A stretch of DNA of 23,357 nt from Opitutia bacterium UBA6410 (GCA_002437405.1 DJPO01000059.1:1-23357); one strand, 5' to 3'. Shown: positions 6,814 through 15,054, numbered from the stretch's first letter. Notes: generated by a model not told the origin, from the sequence alone. A program made the numbers and translations.

Positions 6814-7964
6814 CGCTACGGAAAACTTTTATATTTTTTGCCGCGCTTTTGTCCGCAGTTTTTTGCCGCGCCGAAAATGCGGCGGTTGCGGGCGGCTCGG
6901 AATTTTCCGAAGGGCGCGCCGCGAAAATTTTGGCGGAAAAAACCGCGCGGCTCGAGTCGGTTTCGAAGGAAATCGCTGCCGCGCGCGAACGCATCGAAGA
7001 GCTCGAATCCGCGCTTGCAGCCCGCGCCGACTCCGATTCCGCGAGCCGCTTTTACGACGCGCAGGCGGCGGAGCTTTCCGCCAAGCTCGCCGCGTTCGAG
7101 TCCGAACTGCCGTGTTCGGTAAAAACCGCGCGCGCAAAAAAAATGTCCGCGCCCGAGCTTTCGGCGTATCTTTCGCTTCGCGGGCAAAAGTGGCTCGACG
7201 CGCTCTTGAAGCCGCTTTCGCCGATTCCCTTTACCGCCGTTTCCGCCTCGGACGGCTCTACCGTTGGCGGCGAATTTTTCAGGGTCGGGGCGTTCGGATA
7301 CTTTGTCGCAAAGGATTCCCGCGCGGGGTTTGTATCGCCCGACGGCGTTTTGTACGGCGAAAAATTCGGCGGGCAAATCCGCGCTTTTGCGGATGGAAAA
7401 TCGCATACGTTGCCTGCGGATATTTCGGGCGGCATGGTGCTGGCGGACGAAAAGTCGCCGCGCGGTTTTTGGGGCGATGTCGAACGCGGCGGAATTTTTA
7501 TGCTGCCGATTCTCCTTTTCGCGCTCCTTTCGGCGGCGGTGGCGGTTTGGAAAACCGCGCAGTTTTGGCGCATGCGCAACCCGTATCCGCTCCTGAGCGC
7601 GGCGTTTGAAAAATCGGGCGCGGACGGGAATTGGGAGGACGCCGCGTATGCGGTAATCGGGCGCGTCGAACGGCGGCTGCGCTCGCGGCTTTCGGTTTTG
7701 TCGGTGACGGCGGCGGTCGCGCCACTCTTCGGACTGCTCGGGACTGTTTCGGGGATAGTCAAAACTTTTGCGGGTCTTTCGCTCTCGGGCGCGGCTCAGG
7801 CGAAGTCGATGGGCGCGGGAATCGCCGAGGCTCTGATTACGACCGAATACGGGCTTGCCGTCGCGATAGCTTCGTACGTCGCGTACGCGCTCCTCTCGCG
7901 CAGGGTGCGCGCGGAGGTCTCGAAAATGGAGGATTTCGCGGAGAAACTTGCGGACGGAAAATGA
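6810..7964 (+). CDS. ExbB/TolQ-family proton channel with long periplasmic N-terminal extension (TtpC-like)
   Basis: A 384-aa protein. It has a signal-like N-terminus (MTLRKTFIFFAALLSAVFCR), a coiled-coil segment (about 35-100) and a globular region to about 225. A first membrane helix follows (about 229-250, MLPILLFALLSAAVAV), then the MotA/TolQ/ExbB core (about 292-370) with APLFGLLGTVSGIVKTF and ITTEYGLAVAIASYVAYALL. This is the architecture of TtpC, the extra ExbB-like protein of Vibrio TonB2 systems, which couples the proton motive force to TonB together with ExbB and ExbD. A GGAGG site lies 8 nt before the start. The start overlaps the previous stop (ATGA), and its own stop overlaps the next start in the same way. 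Confidence 0.88.
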   Translation: MTLRKTFIFFAALLSAVFCRAENAAVAGGSEFSEGRAAKILAEKTARLESVSKEIAAARERIEELESALAARADSDSASRFYDAQAAELSAKLAAFESELPCSVKTARAKKMSAPELSAYLSLRGQKWLDALLKPLSPIPFTAVSASDGSTVGGEFFRVGAFGYFVAKDSRAGFVSPDGVLYGEKFGGQIRAFADGKSHTLPADISGGMVLADEKSPRGFWGDVERGGIFMLPILLFALLSAAVAVWKTAQFWRMRNPYPLLSAAFEKSGADGNWEDAAYAVIGRVERRLRSRLSVLSVTAAVAPLFGLLGTVSGIVKTFAGLSLSGAAQAKSMGAGIAEALITTEYGLAVAIASYVAYALLSRRVRAEVSKMEDFAEKLADGK

Positions 7965-8419
7965 CGGATTTTCTGAAAACATATGCGGAAATTTTCGAAT
8001 CGGGCGGGGTTCTTATGCTGCCGCTCGCCGCGCTCGCGTTGTATTTGTATTACGGCGAATTTTCCGTCTGCCTTGCTCTTCATAAAATCCGCCGCGATTT
8101 TTCCCGCAGCCGCAGACTCCCCGAGCCGCGCGTTTTGGACGCAATCGGCGGGCGGATAAAAACCGCGAAAATCCTTTCGTCCGCCGCGCCGCTGCTGGGG
8201 CTGCTCGGGACGATATGCGGAATTTGCTCGGCGTTTTCCGCGTACGACGGCGCGGGTGCGGGGAATCTTGCGGGCGGGATTTCCGCCGCGCTGATTACGA
8301 CGCAGGCGGGGCTTGTTGTGGCGATTCCCTCGTGGCTGCTCGCGGTCTATGCGTCGGCGAAGCTCTCGGATTTGCGCAATTTGGCGGACGAAAAAAAGGA
8401 CGCGGAGGGCGGGCGATGA
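7961..8419 (+). CDS. exbB: ExbB/TolQ-family proton channel subunit (short form)
   Basis: A 152-aa inner-membrane protein with three hydrophobic segments, as in ExbB: about 15-38 (GVLMLPLAALALYLYYG), 66-87 (SSAAPLLGLLGTICGICSAF) and 104-130 (ISAALITTQAGLVVAIPSWLLAVY). The last two carry the conserved proton-channel helices. It has little more than the core domain, about 90 residues shorter than E. coli ExbB, and resembles the ExbB2 component of TonB2-type systems. It overlaps the gene before and the gene after by ATGA. It should assemble with the ExbD encoded next and the TtpC-like protein encoded before. Confidence 0.9.
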   Translation: MTDFLKTYAEIFESGGVLMLPLAALALYLYYGEFSVCLALHKIRRDFSRSRRLPEPRVLDAIGGRIKTAKILSSAAPLLGLLGTICGICSAFSAYDGAGAGNLAGGISAALITTQAGLVVAIPSWLLAVYASAKLSDLRNLADEKKDAEGGR

Positions 8420-8814
8420 GTTTTAGGAGGCGGCAGATTCCCGACGAGGGCGGCGACTCGCCGATTAACATATCGCCGTTAATCGACGTGATTTTCATTC
8501 TTCTGATTTTCTTCGTGGTCGCGGGGATTTTCGGCGATTCCGCCGCCGAAAAGATTGACCTGCCCGCCTCGCAGACGGCGCATTCTTCCGATACTTTGCT
8601 TGCGAAGATTTCGGTTTCGGCGGACGGCGGCGTGCTGCTCGACGGACGGAAGACGGCGTTGGATTCGCTGGAATTCGAGTTGTCCCGCCGCCCCGATTTG
8701 AAGGGCGTTTGCATCTATTCCGACGCCTCCGTTCCCGTCGGAAGATTGGTCGAGGTTATGGACGCGGCAAAACGCGGGGGAGTCGGCGAAATTTTCATAG
8801 CATCGAAGAAATGA
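8416..8814 (+). CDS. exbD: ExbD/TolR-family transport energizer
   Basis: A 132-aa protein with a short cytoplasmic N-terminus, one membrane helix (VIFILLIFFVVAGIF, about 25-39) and a periplasmic domain to the end. The segment INISPLIDVIF contains D24, the equivalent of the proton-carrying Asp25 of E. coli ExbD. With ExbB it forms the proton-driven motor that energises TonB. A GGAGG-type site lies just before the ATG at 8416. It overlaps both neighbours by ATGA. Confidence 0.93.
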   Translation: MSFRRRQIPDEGGDSPINISPLIDVIFILLIFFVVAGIFGDSAAEKIDLPASQTAHSSDTLLAKISVSADGGVLLDGRKTALDSLEFELSRRPDLKGVCIYSDASVPVGRLVEVMDAAKRGGVGEIFIASKK

Positions 8815-9512
8815 AAATGCGCGCTTGGATAGACGAAGTTGCCGTTCTCGCCATCGCCGCCGCAGCGGTGTTTGCGACGTTCGCCGTTTTGCCGCTGTCG
8901 TTTTCGGTGTCCGCCGCGCCAGCGAAATCTGCAAAAACAAAATATTTTGAAGTAGTTGCCGCCGACGACGTCCCCGAATCTCCCGCGGTTTCAAGGGGCG
9001 GAACGCCGCGTGCGGCGGGGTTGCGCGAAGGCGGAAGCCTCACAGTTTTGGACGAAAAAATTTCGGAGGGGCTGCGCCCGAGCCCGTCGAATTTAGCGGC
9101 GGCACTCGGCATTCCCGCCGCAGCCGAAGTCGGAGTTCCGTATCCCGCCGCGTATTCGACTGGCGGCGCGCAGCTTGTCGGCGGCTGGGGGATTGAATCG
9201 CCCGCATATTTTGCCGTAGACGGCGCGCAGTACAATTTCCGCGATCTGCCCAAGCTTCTGGAATCCGCAAAAATAAAATACCCGCAAAAACTCAAGGATC
9301 AGGGAAGGGAGGGACTTGTCGAGCTGCTCGTTGAAATCGACGCCCGCGGGCGCGTCGAAGTCGCGGGCGTGAAGAGCTCGACGCACCCGCTGTTTACAAA
9401 AGCCGCCGTCGAGGCGGTTTCGCGCTTCCGCTACGAGCCGCCAGCCGAGCTTGGCGATGACGGCCGCGCGCGGTTTATTTTGCCCGTACCTTTTAAAATT
9501 CTCGACTTATGA
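8811..9512 (+). CDS. tonB: TonB-family energy transducer
   Basis: A 233-aa protein. It has an N-terminal signal-anchor (about 8-29, VLAIAAAAVFATFAVLPLSF), a periplasmic linker and a TonB C-terminal domain (about 155-233). That domain shows the family pattern YPQKLKDQGREGLVELLVEID, then RFRYEPP and the closing VPFKI. TonB carries energy from ExbB/ExbD to outer-membrane TonB-dependent receptors. The linker is not strongly rich in Pro-Glu/Pro-Lys repeats as in E. coli TonB. No receptor gene is in the window, so the cargo is unknown. The start at 8811 overlaps the exbD stop (ATGA); a second ATG lies at 8817. Confidence 0.9.
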   Translation: MKMRAWIDEVAVLAIAAAAVFATFAVLPLSFSVSAAPAKSAKTKYFEVVAADDVPESPAVSRGGTPRAAGLREGGSLTVLDEKISEGLRPSPSNLAAALGIPAAAEVGVPYPAAYSTGGAQLVGGWGIESPAYFAVDGAQYNFRDLPKLLESAKIKYPQKLKDQGREGLVELLVEIDARGRVEVAGVKSSTHPLFTKAAVEAVSRFRYEPPAELGDDGRARFILPVPFKILDL

Positions 9513-10774
9513 AATTTTCGAAATTTTCCGCCGTAGTTTTGTTTTACGTTGCCTGCTGCGCATTGCCTCTTGCGGCGCAGCCCGCGCAGACGGCGACGCC
9601 GTTCGGCAATCTCCCGACTCTTTCCGCGCGCGACTCGCAGCTGCTAAAACGCGCCGAGGCGGCGGAGTCGGTGCGCGAAAAAATCGAAATTTTGGAGGAC
9701 GCCGTGAAGTCGGAGCGAGCCGTGGACGCCGCCGCATTTGCGCTCGGCAACGCGTATTTTTCGCTCGGCGAATACGAAAAGGCGGCGGCGGCGTACGAAA
9801 AAACGCTTGCAAAACTGCCGAACTTTTTCGCCGCCAGAAAGAATCTCGCCTATGCCCGCGACGCGCTCGGCGACTCTGAGGGGGCGCGCAAAAACTTTCT
9901 CGCCGCGCTCGCGCTCTCGGGCGCTTCGGATTCCGACATTCTCTTCAAACTCTCCGAGGGCTACGCAAAGGCGGAAGACTGGAGTGCGGCTTTGGATTGC
10001 ATAAACCGCGCGATATTGTATTCGTCGGGCGAGAACCCCGCCGCGCAATACGCGCGCGCCTATTATCTGTTCAAAATCGGGCGGTTCGCGGAGTCTGCCG
10101 CGGCGTGCGGGCGCGTCCTTGCCCGAAACCGCGCGGATTCGGCGGCTCTGTGCCTGCTCGGAAACTGCCGCAGCAGGCTCGGGGATTTTGCGGGCGCGTA
10201 CTCGGCGTTTTCGCAAGTTCCCGCCGATTCCCCGCAATTCGGCGCGGCACAGATTGCGCGTGCGGACATATTGTTTTCGCAAAAATGCTACGCCCGCGCG
10301 GCGGAAATCTATCTGGAGCGCGGCGAAAAATCCCGAGCCGTCCGCGCGGCGCAAGCGGCGGCATTGGCGGGCGATTTCCGCGCGGCGGCGTCCCTTGCGG
10401 CAAAGTTCCCCGATTCCCCCGAAAAGCGCAACATACTTGCGCGCGCATATATCGGACTCGGCGACGCGGCGGCGGCAAGGAAAATCCTGTCGGAAATTCT
10501 CGCCGAAAACCCCTCGGACGCCTTCGCGTGTTTCGAGTCGGCGGAAATCGCGTTTGCCGAAAAAAACTACAATCTTGCAAAAATACTTTACAAAAGGGCG
10601 GAAAGCGACGAAAAATACTTTAATGCGGCGCGGTTCGGTTCGGCGAAAACGTGCGTCAAAACGGGCGATTTCGCTCAGGCGATTGCCCTCGTGCGCTCGT
10701 TGCGCGCGTCCAATCCCGAGCTCGCGCAGTACATCGAATTTTTGAAAAATGCTGAAAACGGCGGACATTTTTAA
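9509..10774 (+). CDS. Exported TPR-repeat protein of the TonB system
   Basis: A 421-aa protein with a signal peptide (MKFSKFSAVVLFYVACCALPLAAQ, cleavage near 23) followed almost entirely by tetratricopeptide-type helix pairs. A clear TPR unit is AAFALGNAYFSLGEYEKAAA (about 76-95), and others run to about residue 400. In Vibrio TonB2-type operons a TPR protein stands in this same last place. It is therefore probably a periplasmic or outer-membrane-associated scaffold linking TonB to its target. The start overlaps the tonB stop (ATGA), and the 3' end overlaps folP by 26 nt. Confidence 0.85.
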   Translation: MKFSKFSAVVLFYVACCALPLAAQPAQTATPFGNLPTLSARDSQLLKRAEAAESVREKIEILEDAVKSERAVDAAAFALGNAYFSLGEYEKAAAAYEKTLAKLPNFFAARKNLAYARDALGDSEGARKNFLAALALSGASDSDILFKLSEGYAKAEDWSAALDCINRAILYSSGENPAAQYARAYYLFKIGRFAESAAACGRVLARNRADSAALCLLGNCRSRLGDFAGAYSAFSQVPADSPQFGAAQIARADILFSQKCYARAAEIYLERGEKSRAVRAAQAAALAGDFRAAASLAAKFPDSPEKRNILARAYIGLGDAAAARKILSEILAENPSDAFACFESAEIAFAEKNYNLAKILYKRAESDEKYFNAARFGSAKTCVKTGDFAQAIALVRSLRASNPELAQYIEFLKNAENGGHF

Positions 10775-11570
10775 AATCGGGCGTCCCCTCATTATGGGGA
10801 TTTTGAACATCACGCCCGATTCCTTCTCCGACGGCGGGAAATATTTTTCCGCCGAGTCCGCGCTTGCGCACGCCCGAAAAATGGTCGCGGACGGCGCGGA
10901 TATAATCGACATCGGGGCGGAATCCACGCGCCCGAACGCCGAAAGGGTTTCCGCCGAAGACGAGCTTGCGCGGCTCGTGCCCGCAATACGCGCGGTGCGT
11001 TCGCTCTTCCCGAACATTCCGATTTCCGCCGACACATACAAGCCGCAGGTCGCGCGCGCCGCAATCGAGGCGGGCGCGGACATAATCAACGACGTGGTGT
11101 CCGACGAAAGCGGCGGATTCGCGATGGCAAAGGTTGCGGCAAAGCTCGGCTGCGGGCTCGTGATAACCCACAATTCGCGCGGGGAGGCGGGAAGCGGAGG
11201 GTTCTTCGAATCGCTTTGCTCGCGGCTCGGTGAAAAAATCGCCGTTGCGGTCGCCGCGGGAGTCCCGCGCGAAAACATAATTGCGGACGCGGGCGTAGGG
11301 TTCGGTAAAACCGCCGCCGAGAATGTCGAAACCGTCGCGCGGCTCGGCGAATTGCGGGCGCGTATTGGCTGCCCGATTCTGCTCGGGGTCTCGCGCAAGT
11401 CGATGTTCTCGCAAATCGTGGGCGACGACTTCGCCGACAGGGACGACGCCACCGCCGCTATTACCGCAATTTCTGTTTTCGAAAAATCCGCGGACATTCT
11501 GCGCGTGCACGATGTCGAAAAAAACGTAAACGCCCTGCGAACGGCGCGGGCATTGCTGGCTTATGGATGA
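10749..11570 (+). CDS. folP: Dihydropteroate synthase
   Basis: A 273-aa cytoplasmic TIM-barrel enzyme joining 6-hydroxymethyl-dihydropterin diphosphate to p-aminobenzoate. Both family signatures are present: ILNITPDSFSDGG (18-30) and DIIDIGAESTRP (51-62). LLGVSRKSMF (with K217) and RVHD (with H254) are the conserved C-terminal pterin/phosphate-site segments. The start at 10749 lies inside the 3' end of the TPR gene (26-nt overlap); an ATG at 10794 would cut the first strand short. folB and folK follow with overlapping ends, giving a compact folate sub-operon. This enzyme is the sulfonamide target. Confidence 0.95.
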   Translation: MLKTADIFKIGRPLIMGILNITPDSFSDGGKYFSAESALAHARKMVADGADIIDIGAESTRPNAERVSAEDELARLVPAIRAVRSLFPNIPISADTYKPQVARAAIEAGADIINDVVSDESGGFAMAKVAAKLGCGLVITHNSRGEAGSGGFFESLCSRLGEKIAVAVAAGVPRENIIADAGVGFGKTAAENVETVARLGELRARIGCPILLGVSRKSMFSQIVGDDFADRDDATAAITAISVFEKSADILRVHDVEKNVNALRTARALLAYG

Positions 11571-11937
11571 GATAATAATAGATAGACTCAGACTTTCCGG
11601 AAAACACGGCTGCTTTGCCGCCGAGCGCGACGAACTGCGCGGCTTCGAGGTTTCACTGAGGCTGTTCCTCCCGCTTTCGCGGGCGGGCAAAACGGACGAC
11701 TTGGAGGCGACAATCGACTACCCCGCCGCGATGTCAATTGTCGAGGGCGTCATCGGCGGCGAGAGCGTAAGGCTCATCGAAAAGCTCGCGGACATGATTG
11801 CCGAAAGGCTTTTCGTGCGCTTCGAGCTGCTCGCGCAGGTCGAGGTCGAGGTCGCGAAGCTCGGGGTTGACGTGGGCTTCGACTTCCAAAAAATTTCCGT
11901 AAAAATTCTCCGCAAGAGGGAGGACTATATCAAATGA
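11563..11937 (+). CDS. folB: Dihydroneopterin aldolase
   Basis: A 124-aa enzyme that cleaves 7,8-dihydroneopterin to 6-hydroxymethyl-dihydropterin and glycolaldehyde. The N-terminal motif LSGKHGCFAAERDELRGFEVSL matches the family's G-x-HG-x-x-x-x-E-R segment, including the Glu of the active site. VGFDFQKISVKILR at the C-terminus is the usual closing strand. Length (about 120 aa) is typical. It overlaps folP by 8 nt and folK by 4 nt (ATGA), and sits between the genes for the following and preceding pathway steps. Confidence 0.9.
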   Translation: MDEIIIDRLRLSGKHGCFAAERDELRGFEVSLRLFLPLSRAGKTDDLEATIDYPAAMSIVEGVIGGESVRLIEKLADMIAERLFVRFELLAQVEVEVAKLGVDVGFDFQKISVKILRKREDYIK

Positions 11938-12422
11938 AGAGTACGAAAATAGTTTTGGCGTTGGGTTCGAACGTAGGCAATCGGCGCGAAAATATCGTCG
12001 AGGCGGTTGCTAAACTCGGCGAATTTTGCTCGTTTTCGGCGAAGTCGCGCATCTACCAGACGCCGCCCGCGGGGTACGCAGACCAGCGCGATTTTCTCAA
12101 CGCCGCCGTCTTCGGCGAGACGTTCGTCGAACCGCTCGAGCTGCTCGCGCAGTGCAAGAGGCTCGAGCACGAGCTCGGGCGCGAGCCGACTTTCAGAAAC
12201 GGCCCCAGAACCGTGGACATCGACATAATTTTCTACGGCGGCGAGTCCGTCGACTCCGAGGAGCTCACGATTCCGCACCCGCGTTGGCGCGAGCGCGATT
12301 TCGTCAAAACCCCGCTCGTCGACCTGCTCGAGGCGGGCGCGTTTGACTCCCCCGAGTTTTCCGACCTGAAGTCCGAAATTTCGGATTTCGCGAAAATGTT
12401 CGAACCCTTCGGCGCGTTTTGA
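11934..12422 (+). CDS. folK: 6-hydroxymethyl-7,8-dihydropterin pyrophosphokinase
   Basis: A 162-aa HPPK that transfers diphosphate from ATP to hydroxymethyl-dihydropterin, making the folP substrate. Seen: ALGSNVGNRRENI (9-21), the substrate loop with SRIYQTPPAGYADQRDFLN, and the family signature RNGPRTVDIDIIFYGG with the two Mg-binding Asp residues. IPHPRWRERDFVKTPL follows as expected. The start overlaps the folB stop (ATGA). Confidence 0.95.
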   Translation: MKSTKIVLALGSNVGNRRENIVEAVAKLGEFCSFSAKSRIYQTPPAGYADQRDFLNAAVFGETFVEPLELLAQCKRLEHELGREPTFRNGPRTVDIDIIFYGGESVDSEELTIPHPRWRERDFVKTPLVDLLEAGAFDSPEFSDLKSEISDFAKMFEPFGAF

Positions 12423-12424
12423 TT

Positions 12425-13117
12425 ATGCAGGAAAGCGGGACATTGTACGTTGTTGCGACGCCCATCGGGAATCTTTCCGACATTTCCGACCGCGCGAAAA
12501 CCGTCCTCGCCGAATGCGACATTGTCGCCTGCGAGGACACCCGCGTTACGGGCGTTCTGCTCGGCAAGCTCGGGCTTAAAAAGGAGATGTTCGTAAACGA
12601 AAATTCCCGCGAAAAGGCAGCCGCGCCCGCGCTTTTGGAAAAACTTCTCGCGGGCAAAAACGTCGCGCTCGTAAGCGACGCGGGCACTCCGTGCGTCAGC
12701 GACCCCGGTTTTAGAATCGTGCGCGCGTGCCGCGCTGCGGGCGTGAAGGTCGTCCCAGTCCCGGGCGCGTGCGCGTTCGTGTCCGCGCTTTGCGCCTCGG
12801 GTCTGCCGAGCGACTCCTTTTTGTTTGCGGGCTTCCTGCCCCCGAAAACCTCCGCCCGCAAGTCGTTTTTCGAAAAACATGCCGACTTCCCGCATACGCT
12901 GATTTTCTACGAATCGCCGTACAGAATCGAAAAATTCGCAGCCGACGCGCTCGAAGTTTTCGGGGCGGAGCGCGTCGTGTGCTTCGCAAAGGAGATAACC
13001 AAATTCTACGAAAGATTTTTTGTCGGCAGGCTCGGCGACGTTTGCGCGGAGCTTGCGAAGTCGTCCACGAAAGGCGAGTTTACCGTGATAATAGCCCCCA
13101 AAGATTTTACCGTTTAG
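12425..13117 (+). CDS. rsmI: 16S rRNA (cytidine-1402-2'-O)-methyltransferase
   Basis: A 230-aa SAM-dependent methyltransferase of the tetrapyrrole-methylase fold that 2'-O-methylates C1402 in the 16S rRNA decoding centre. Seen: LYVVATPIGNLSDISDRA at the N-terminus, EDTRVT, the signature VSDAGTPCVSDPG (about 82-94) and VPVPGACAFVSAL. It is shorter than E. coli RsmI (286 aa), stopping after the methylase core (EFTVIIAP) and lacking the extra C-terminal domain. The start is the ATG at 12425, 2 nt after the folK stop; an overlapping TTG at 12419 is possible but adds only two residues. The next gene starts 1 nt after its stop. Confidence 0.93.
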   Translation: MQESGTLYVVATPIGNLSDISDRAKTVLAECDIVACEDTRVTGVLLGKLGLKKEMFVNENSREKAAAPALLEKLLAGKNVALVSDAGTPCVSDPGFRIVRACRAAGVKVVPVPGACAFVSALCASGLPSDSFLFAGFLPPKTSARKSFFEKHADFPHTLIFYESPYRIEKFAADALEVFGAERVVCFAKEITKFYERFFVGRLGDVCAELAKSSTKGEFTVIIAPKDFTV

Positions 13118-13118
13118 C

Positions 13119-14033
13119 ATGAAAGACACCCTTGTTATAGACATCGGTTCGAATACCATAAAATGCCTGCTCGGGCACAGGGATTCCGACGGCAAAGTTT
13201 GCAAAATTTTCGAGCAGACGCTGGACTCGCGCATATCTTCGACTTCCTCCGAGGGACTCGCCGGAAATGCGGCGGAAATTATTTCGGACAGCATTGAAAT
13301 TTTCCGCAAAAAGGCGGCGGAATTTTGCCCCGACTTCAAGTTGGCGGCGGTCGCGACTTCCGCCCTGCGCGAAAGCCCCGAGCGCGACGCGATTTTGGAG
13401 CGCGTGCGCGCATTGTGCGGCGCGGAAATCCGCGTGCTAAGCGGCGACGAGGAGGCGAAGCTCTCCTTCGCGGGCGCGATGACCGACCCGTCGATCGACT
13501 CCTACGAGCCGACCGCGTATTTCGATTTGGGCGGCGGAAGCCTCGAAATCGTTTTCGGCAAAAAGGGCAAGGCGAAATCCTTCACAAGTCTGCCCATAGG
13601 TGCTGTAAATATGACGCGCAAGTTTGTGGAGTCGCCGAAGTTAGCGGTCTCGGCGTCGGAAATCGAAAAAATGCTGATGTTCGCCCGCGGGGAAATCGGC
13701 GCGGTTTTTGCGAAAAAACGCCCCGATTTTTCGACGCTCGTCGGCGCGGGCGGAGCGGTTGTCGCCGCGCGGAGTGCGAAAAAAATCCTCTTCCCGCAGG
13801 GGCGCGAAAACGTCATAACGCTGCCGCAAATGCGCACGATTTTGATGAAAGTCTGCGCCGAGACAGCCGACGGGCGCGCCGAAAAATTCGGAGTCAGCGC
13901 GGGGCGGTGCGACATCGTCCCCGCTGCGTTTGCGTGCATCTGCGCGCTGATGGAGCGGCTCGGGGCGGCGGAGCTTGTCCACACTTTCTGCAATTTGCGC
14001 TACGGCGTTTTGCTCTCTAAAATCGCAAAATAA
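13119..14033 (+). CDS. Ppx/GppA-family phosphatase (exopolyphosphatase-like)
   Basis: A 304-aa protein of the actin-like ATPase fold used by exopolyphosphatase (Ppx) and pppGpp phosphohydrolase (GppA). Phosphate-binding motifs are DIGSNTIKCLL (8-18) and YFDLGGGSLEIVFG (about 134-147). VATSALRESPERD and IRVLSGDEEAKLSFAGA are typical intervening segments, and LPIGAVNMT carries a conserved loop. Length matches short Ppx/GppA forms with only domains I and II; the HD-like C-terminal domain of E. coli Ppx is absent. Polyphosphate and pppGpp activity cannot be separated from sequence. It is the last gene of the 4843-14033 unit, with a terminator 22 nt downstream. Confidence 0.9.
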   Translation: MKDTLVIDIGSNTIKCLLGHRDSDGKVCKIFEQTLDSRISSTSSEGLAGNAAEIISDSIEIFRKKAAEFCPDFKLAAVATSALRESPERDAILERVRALCGAEIRVLSGDEEAKLSFAGAMTDPSIDSYEPTAYFDLGGGSLEIVFGKKGKAKSFTSLPIGAVNMTRKFVESPKLAVSASEIEKMLMFARGEIGAVFAKKRPDFSTLVGAGGAVVAARSAKKILFPQGRENVITLPQMRTILMKVCAETADGRAEKFGVSAGRCDIVPAAFACICALMERLGAAELVHTFCNLRYGVLLSKIAK

Positions 14034-14054
14034 TAGTGCCCGAATACCGCAAAC

Positions 14055-14091
14055 AAAAAACCGCGCTTTTTTATTTGCGCGGTTTTTTTTT
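14055..14091. terminator. Bidirectional intrinsic terminator
   Basis: AAAAAACCGCGC (14055-14066), a 10-nt AT-rich loop, GCGCGG (14077-14082) and nine Ts. The run of As on the left arm becomes a T run on the other strand, so it can end both the + strand operon finishing with the ppx-like gene and the convergent SGNH hydrolase transcript. Confidence 0.92.
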
Positions 14092-14098
14092 GGTTTTA

Positions 14099-14140
14099 GG
14101 GATTGGGAAATTCCCCTTTCAATCCCGTTTAGAAAACGGG
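14099..14140. repeat. Nested inverted repeats at the 3' end of the SGNH gene
   Basis: GGGATTG (14099-14105)/CAATCCC (14120-14126), and CCCGTTT (14124-14130)/AAACGGG (14134-14140), the second overlapping the last codons of the minus-strand gene. The 11-mer CCCCTTTCAAT (14113-14123) is also found at 99-109, next to the hairpin upstream of metF, so the two places may share a repeat family. Confidence 0.4.
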
Positions 14141-14947
14141 GTAGCCGAGCAGCTGGTAGGCGATTGCAAGCCCCATTCTCTCGTGCCCCTTTGCGTTGGG
14201 GTGGAGTCGGTCGCGCTTTTCGTTCGCGAAGAACTGCGAGTGCGAGGGCAGGTTCGGCATAAGTCCGCAAATCGCGTTCAGGTCGATGACGGGAACTGCC
14301 CAAACGTTGCCCGCCTCCTTTACGGCGTCGACGTATGAATCGACGTACAGCCCGAGCCTGTTGGGGAACGATTCGTCGGGCTGGACGTTGCTGCCGCCGA
14401 AGTTTGCGAATCCGCGGTGTATCGGCGTCAAAAGGATTATCTGTTTGTTCGGGAAGTTCTCCTTCAAAAACGCCATTACTTTGTTGATTCTGCCCTTGAA
14501 CGTGCCGTCCATTGCGAACTCGCGGCGTTGGCGCGGCTTTGTTTCGGTCTGGTTTATTTGCGCCTGCTGCTGGGAGTATTTATACCACTCGCCGAGTACG
14601 ACCGAGCCGTTGTAGTCGTTCGTTCCCGCGAAAATGAAGATGGCGTCGATTTCCTCGCCGCTGGACTTCAGCTTTTCCGCCTGCCCGAGGACTCCGCCGA
14701 ACGTGTGTCCGTTGATTCCGTAGACTTTCGGCTGGATTCCCAAAATGTCTTCGAGGAATTGCCAGTAGTTTTTCGACGTGCCGACGTGGCATTTGTCGGT
14801 TATGGAGTCGCCGAGGTACGCGACTTTTTTGCCGTTCCACTGGCTTTGGATTTGCGGCGTTTTTGCGGTGTCGGCGCGCGCCGTCGCAAAAGCGAAGACG
14901 GCGGCGCAGAGTGCGGTTGCGATGAGTCTGAATGTTTTTGAAATCAT
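14129..14947 (-). CDS. Secreted SGNH/GDSL hydrolase
   Basis: A 272-aa protein with a signal peptide (MISKTFRLIATALCAAVFAFATARA). SGNH blocks are visible: YLGDSIT with nucleophile S48, the glycine block NGHTFGG, GTND (108-111) and the C-terminal DRLHP carrying Asp246 and His249 of the triad. The family includes acyl and carbohydrate esterases, for example removing acetyl groups from plant or mucin glycans, as well as lipases; the substrate cannot be read from sequence. It is a single-gene unit, convergent with the ppx operon and divergent from the TetR gene, with 107 nt between the two start codons. Confidence 0.92.
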   Translation of the reverse strand: MISKTFRLIATALCAAVFAFATARADTAKTPQIQSQWNGKKVAYLGDSITDKCHVGTSKNYWQFLEDILGIQPKVYGINGHTFGGVLGQAEKLKSSGEEIDAIFIFAGTNDYNGSVVLGEWYKYSQQQAQINQTETKPRQRREFAMDGTFKGRINKVMAFLKENFPNKQIILLTPIHRGFANFGGSNVQPDESFPNRLGLYVDSYVDAVKEAGNVWAVPVIDLNAICGLMPNLPSHSQFFANEKRDRLHPNAKGHERMGLAIAYQLLGYPVF

Positions 14948-15054
14948 TGCGCGATTTTCGGGCGGCGGCGCGGGAATGTCAAATATCTTTGCATTGTACG
15001 AATTTATTTATTGCCATAAAGCGGCGGTGCGGGCAGTCTGTCGGAAAATCGCCG

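Noticed and set aside
9644..11497. 617-codon open frame on the minus strand
   Set aside because: It is antisense to the TPR gene and folP, both well supported. The translation is low-complexity Arg/Ala/Ser-rich with no recognisable domain, as expected from GC-biased codon use on the coding strand.
14951..15052. Inverted GCGATTTTC/GAAAATCGC in the SGNH-tetR intergenic region as a TetR operator
   Set aside because: The 9-bp arms are 84 nt apart and GAAAATCG-type words are frequent throughout the window, so chance is likely.
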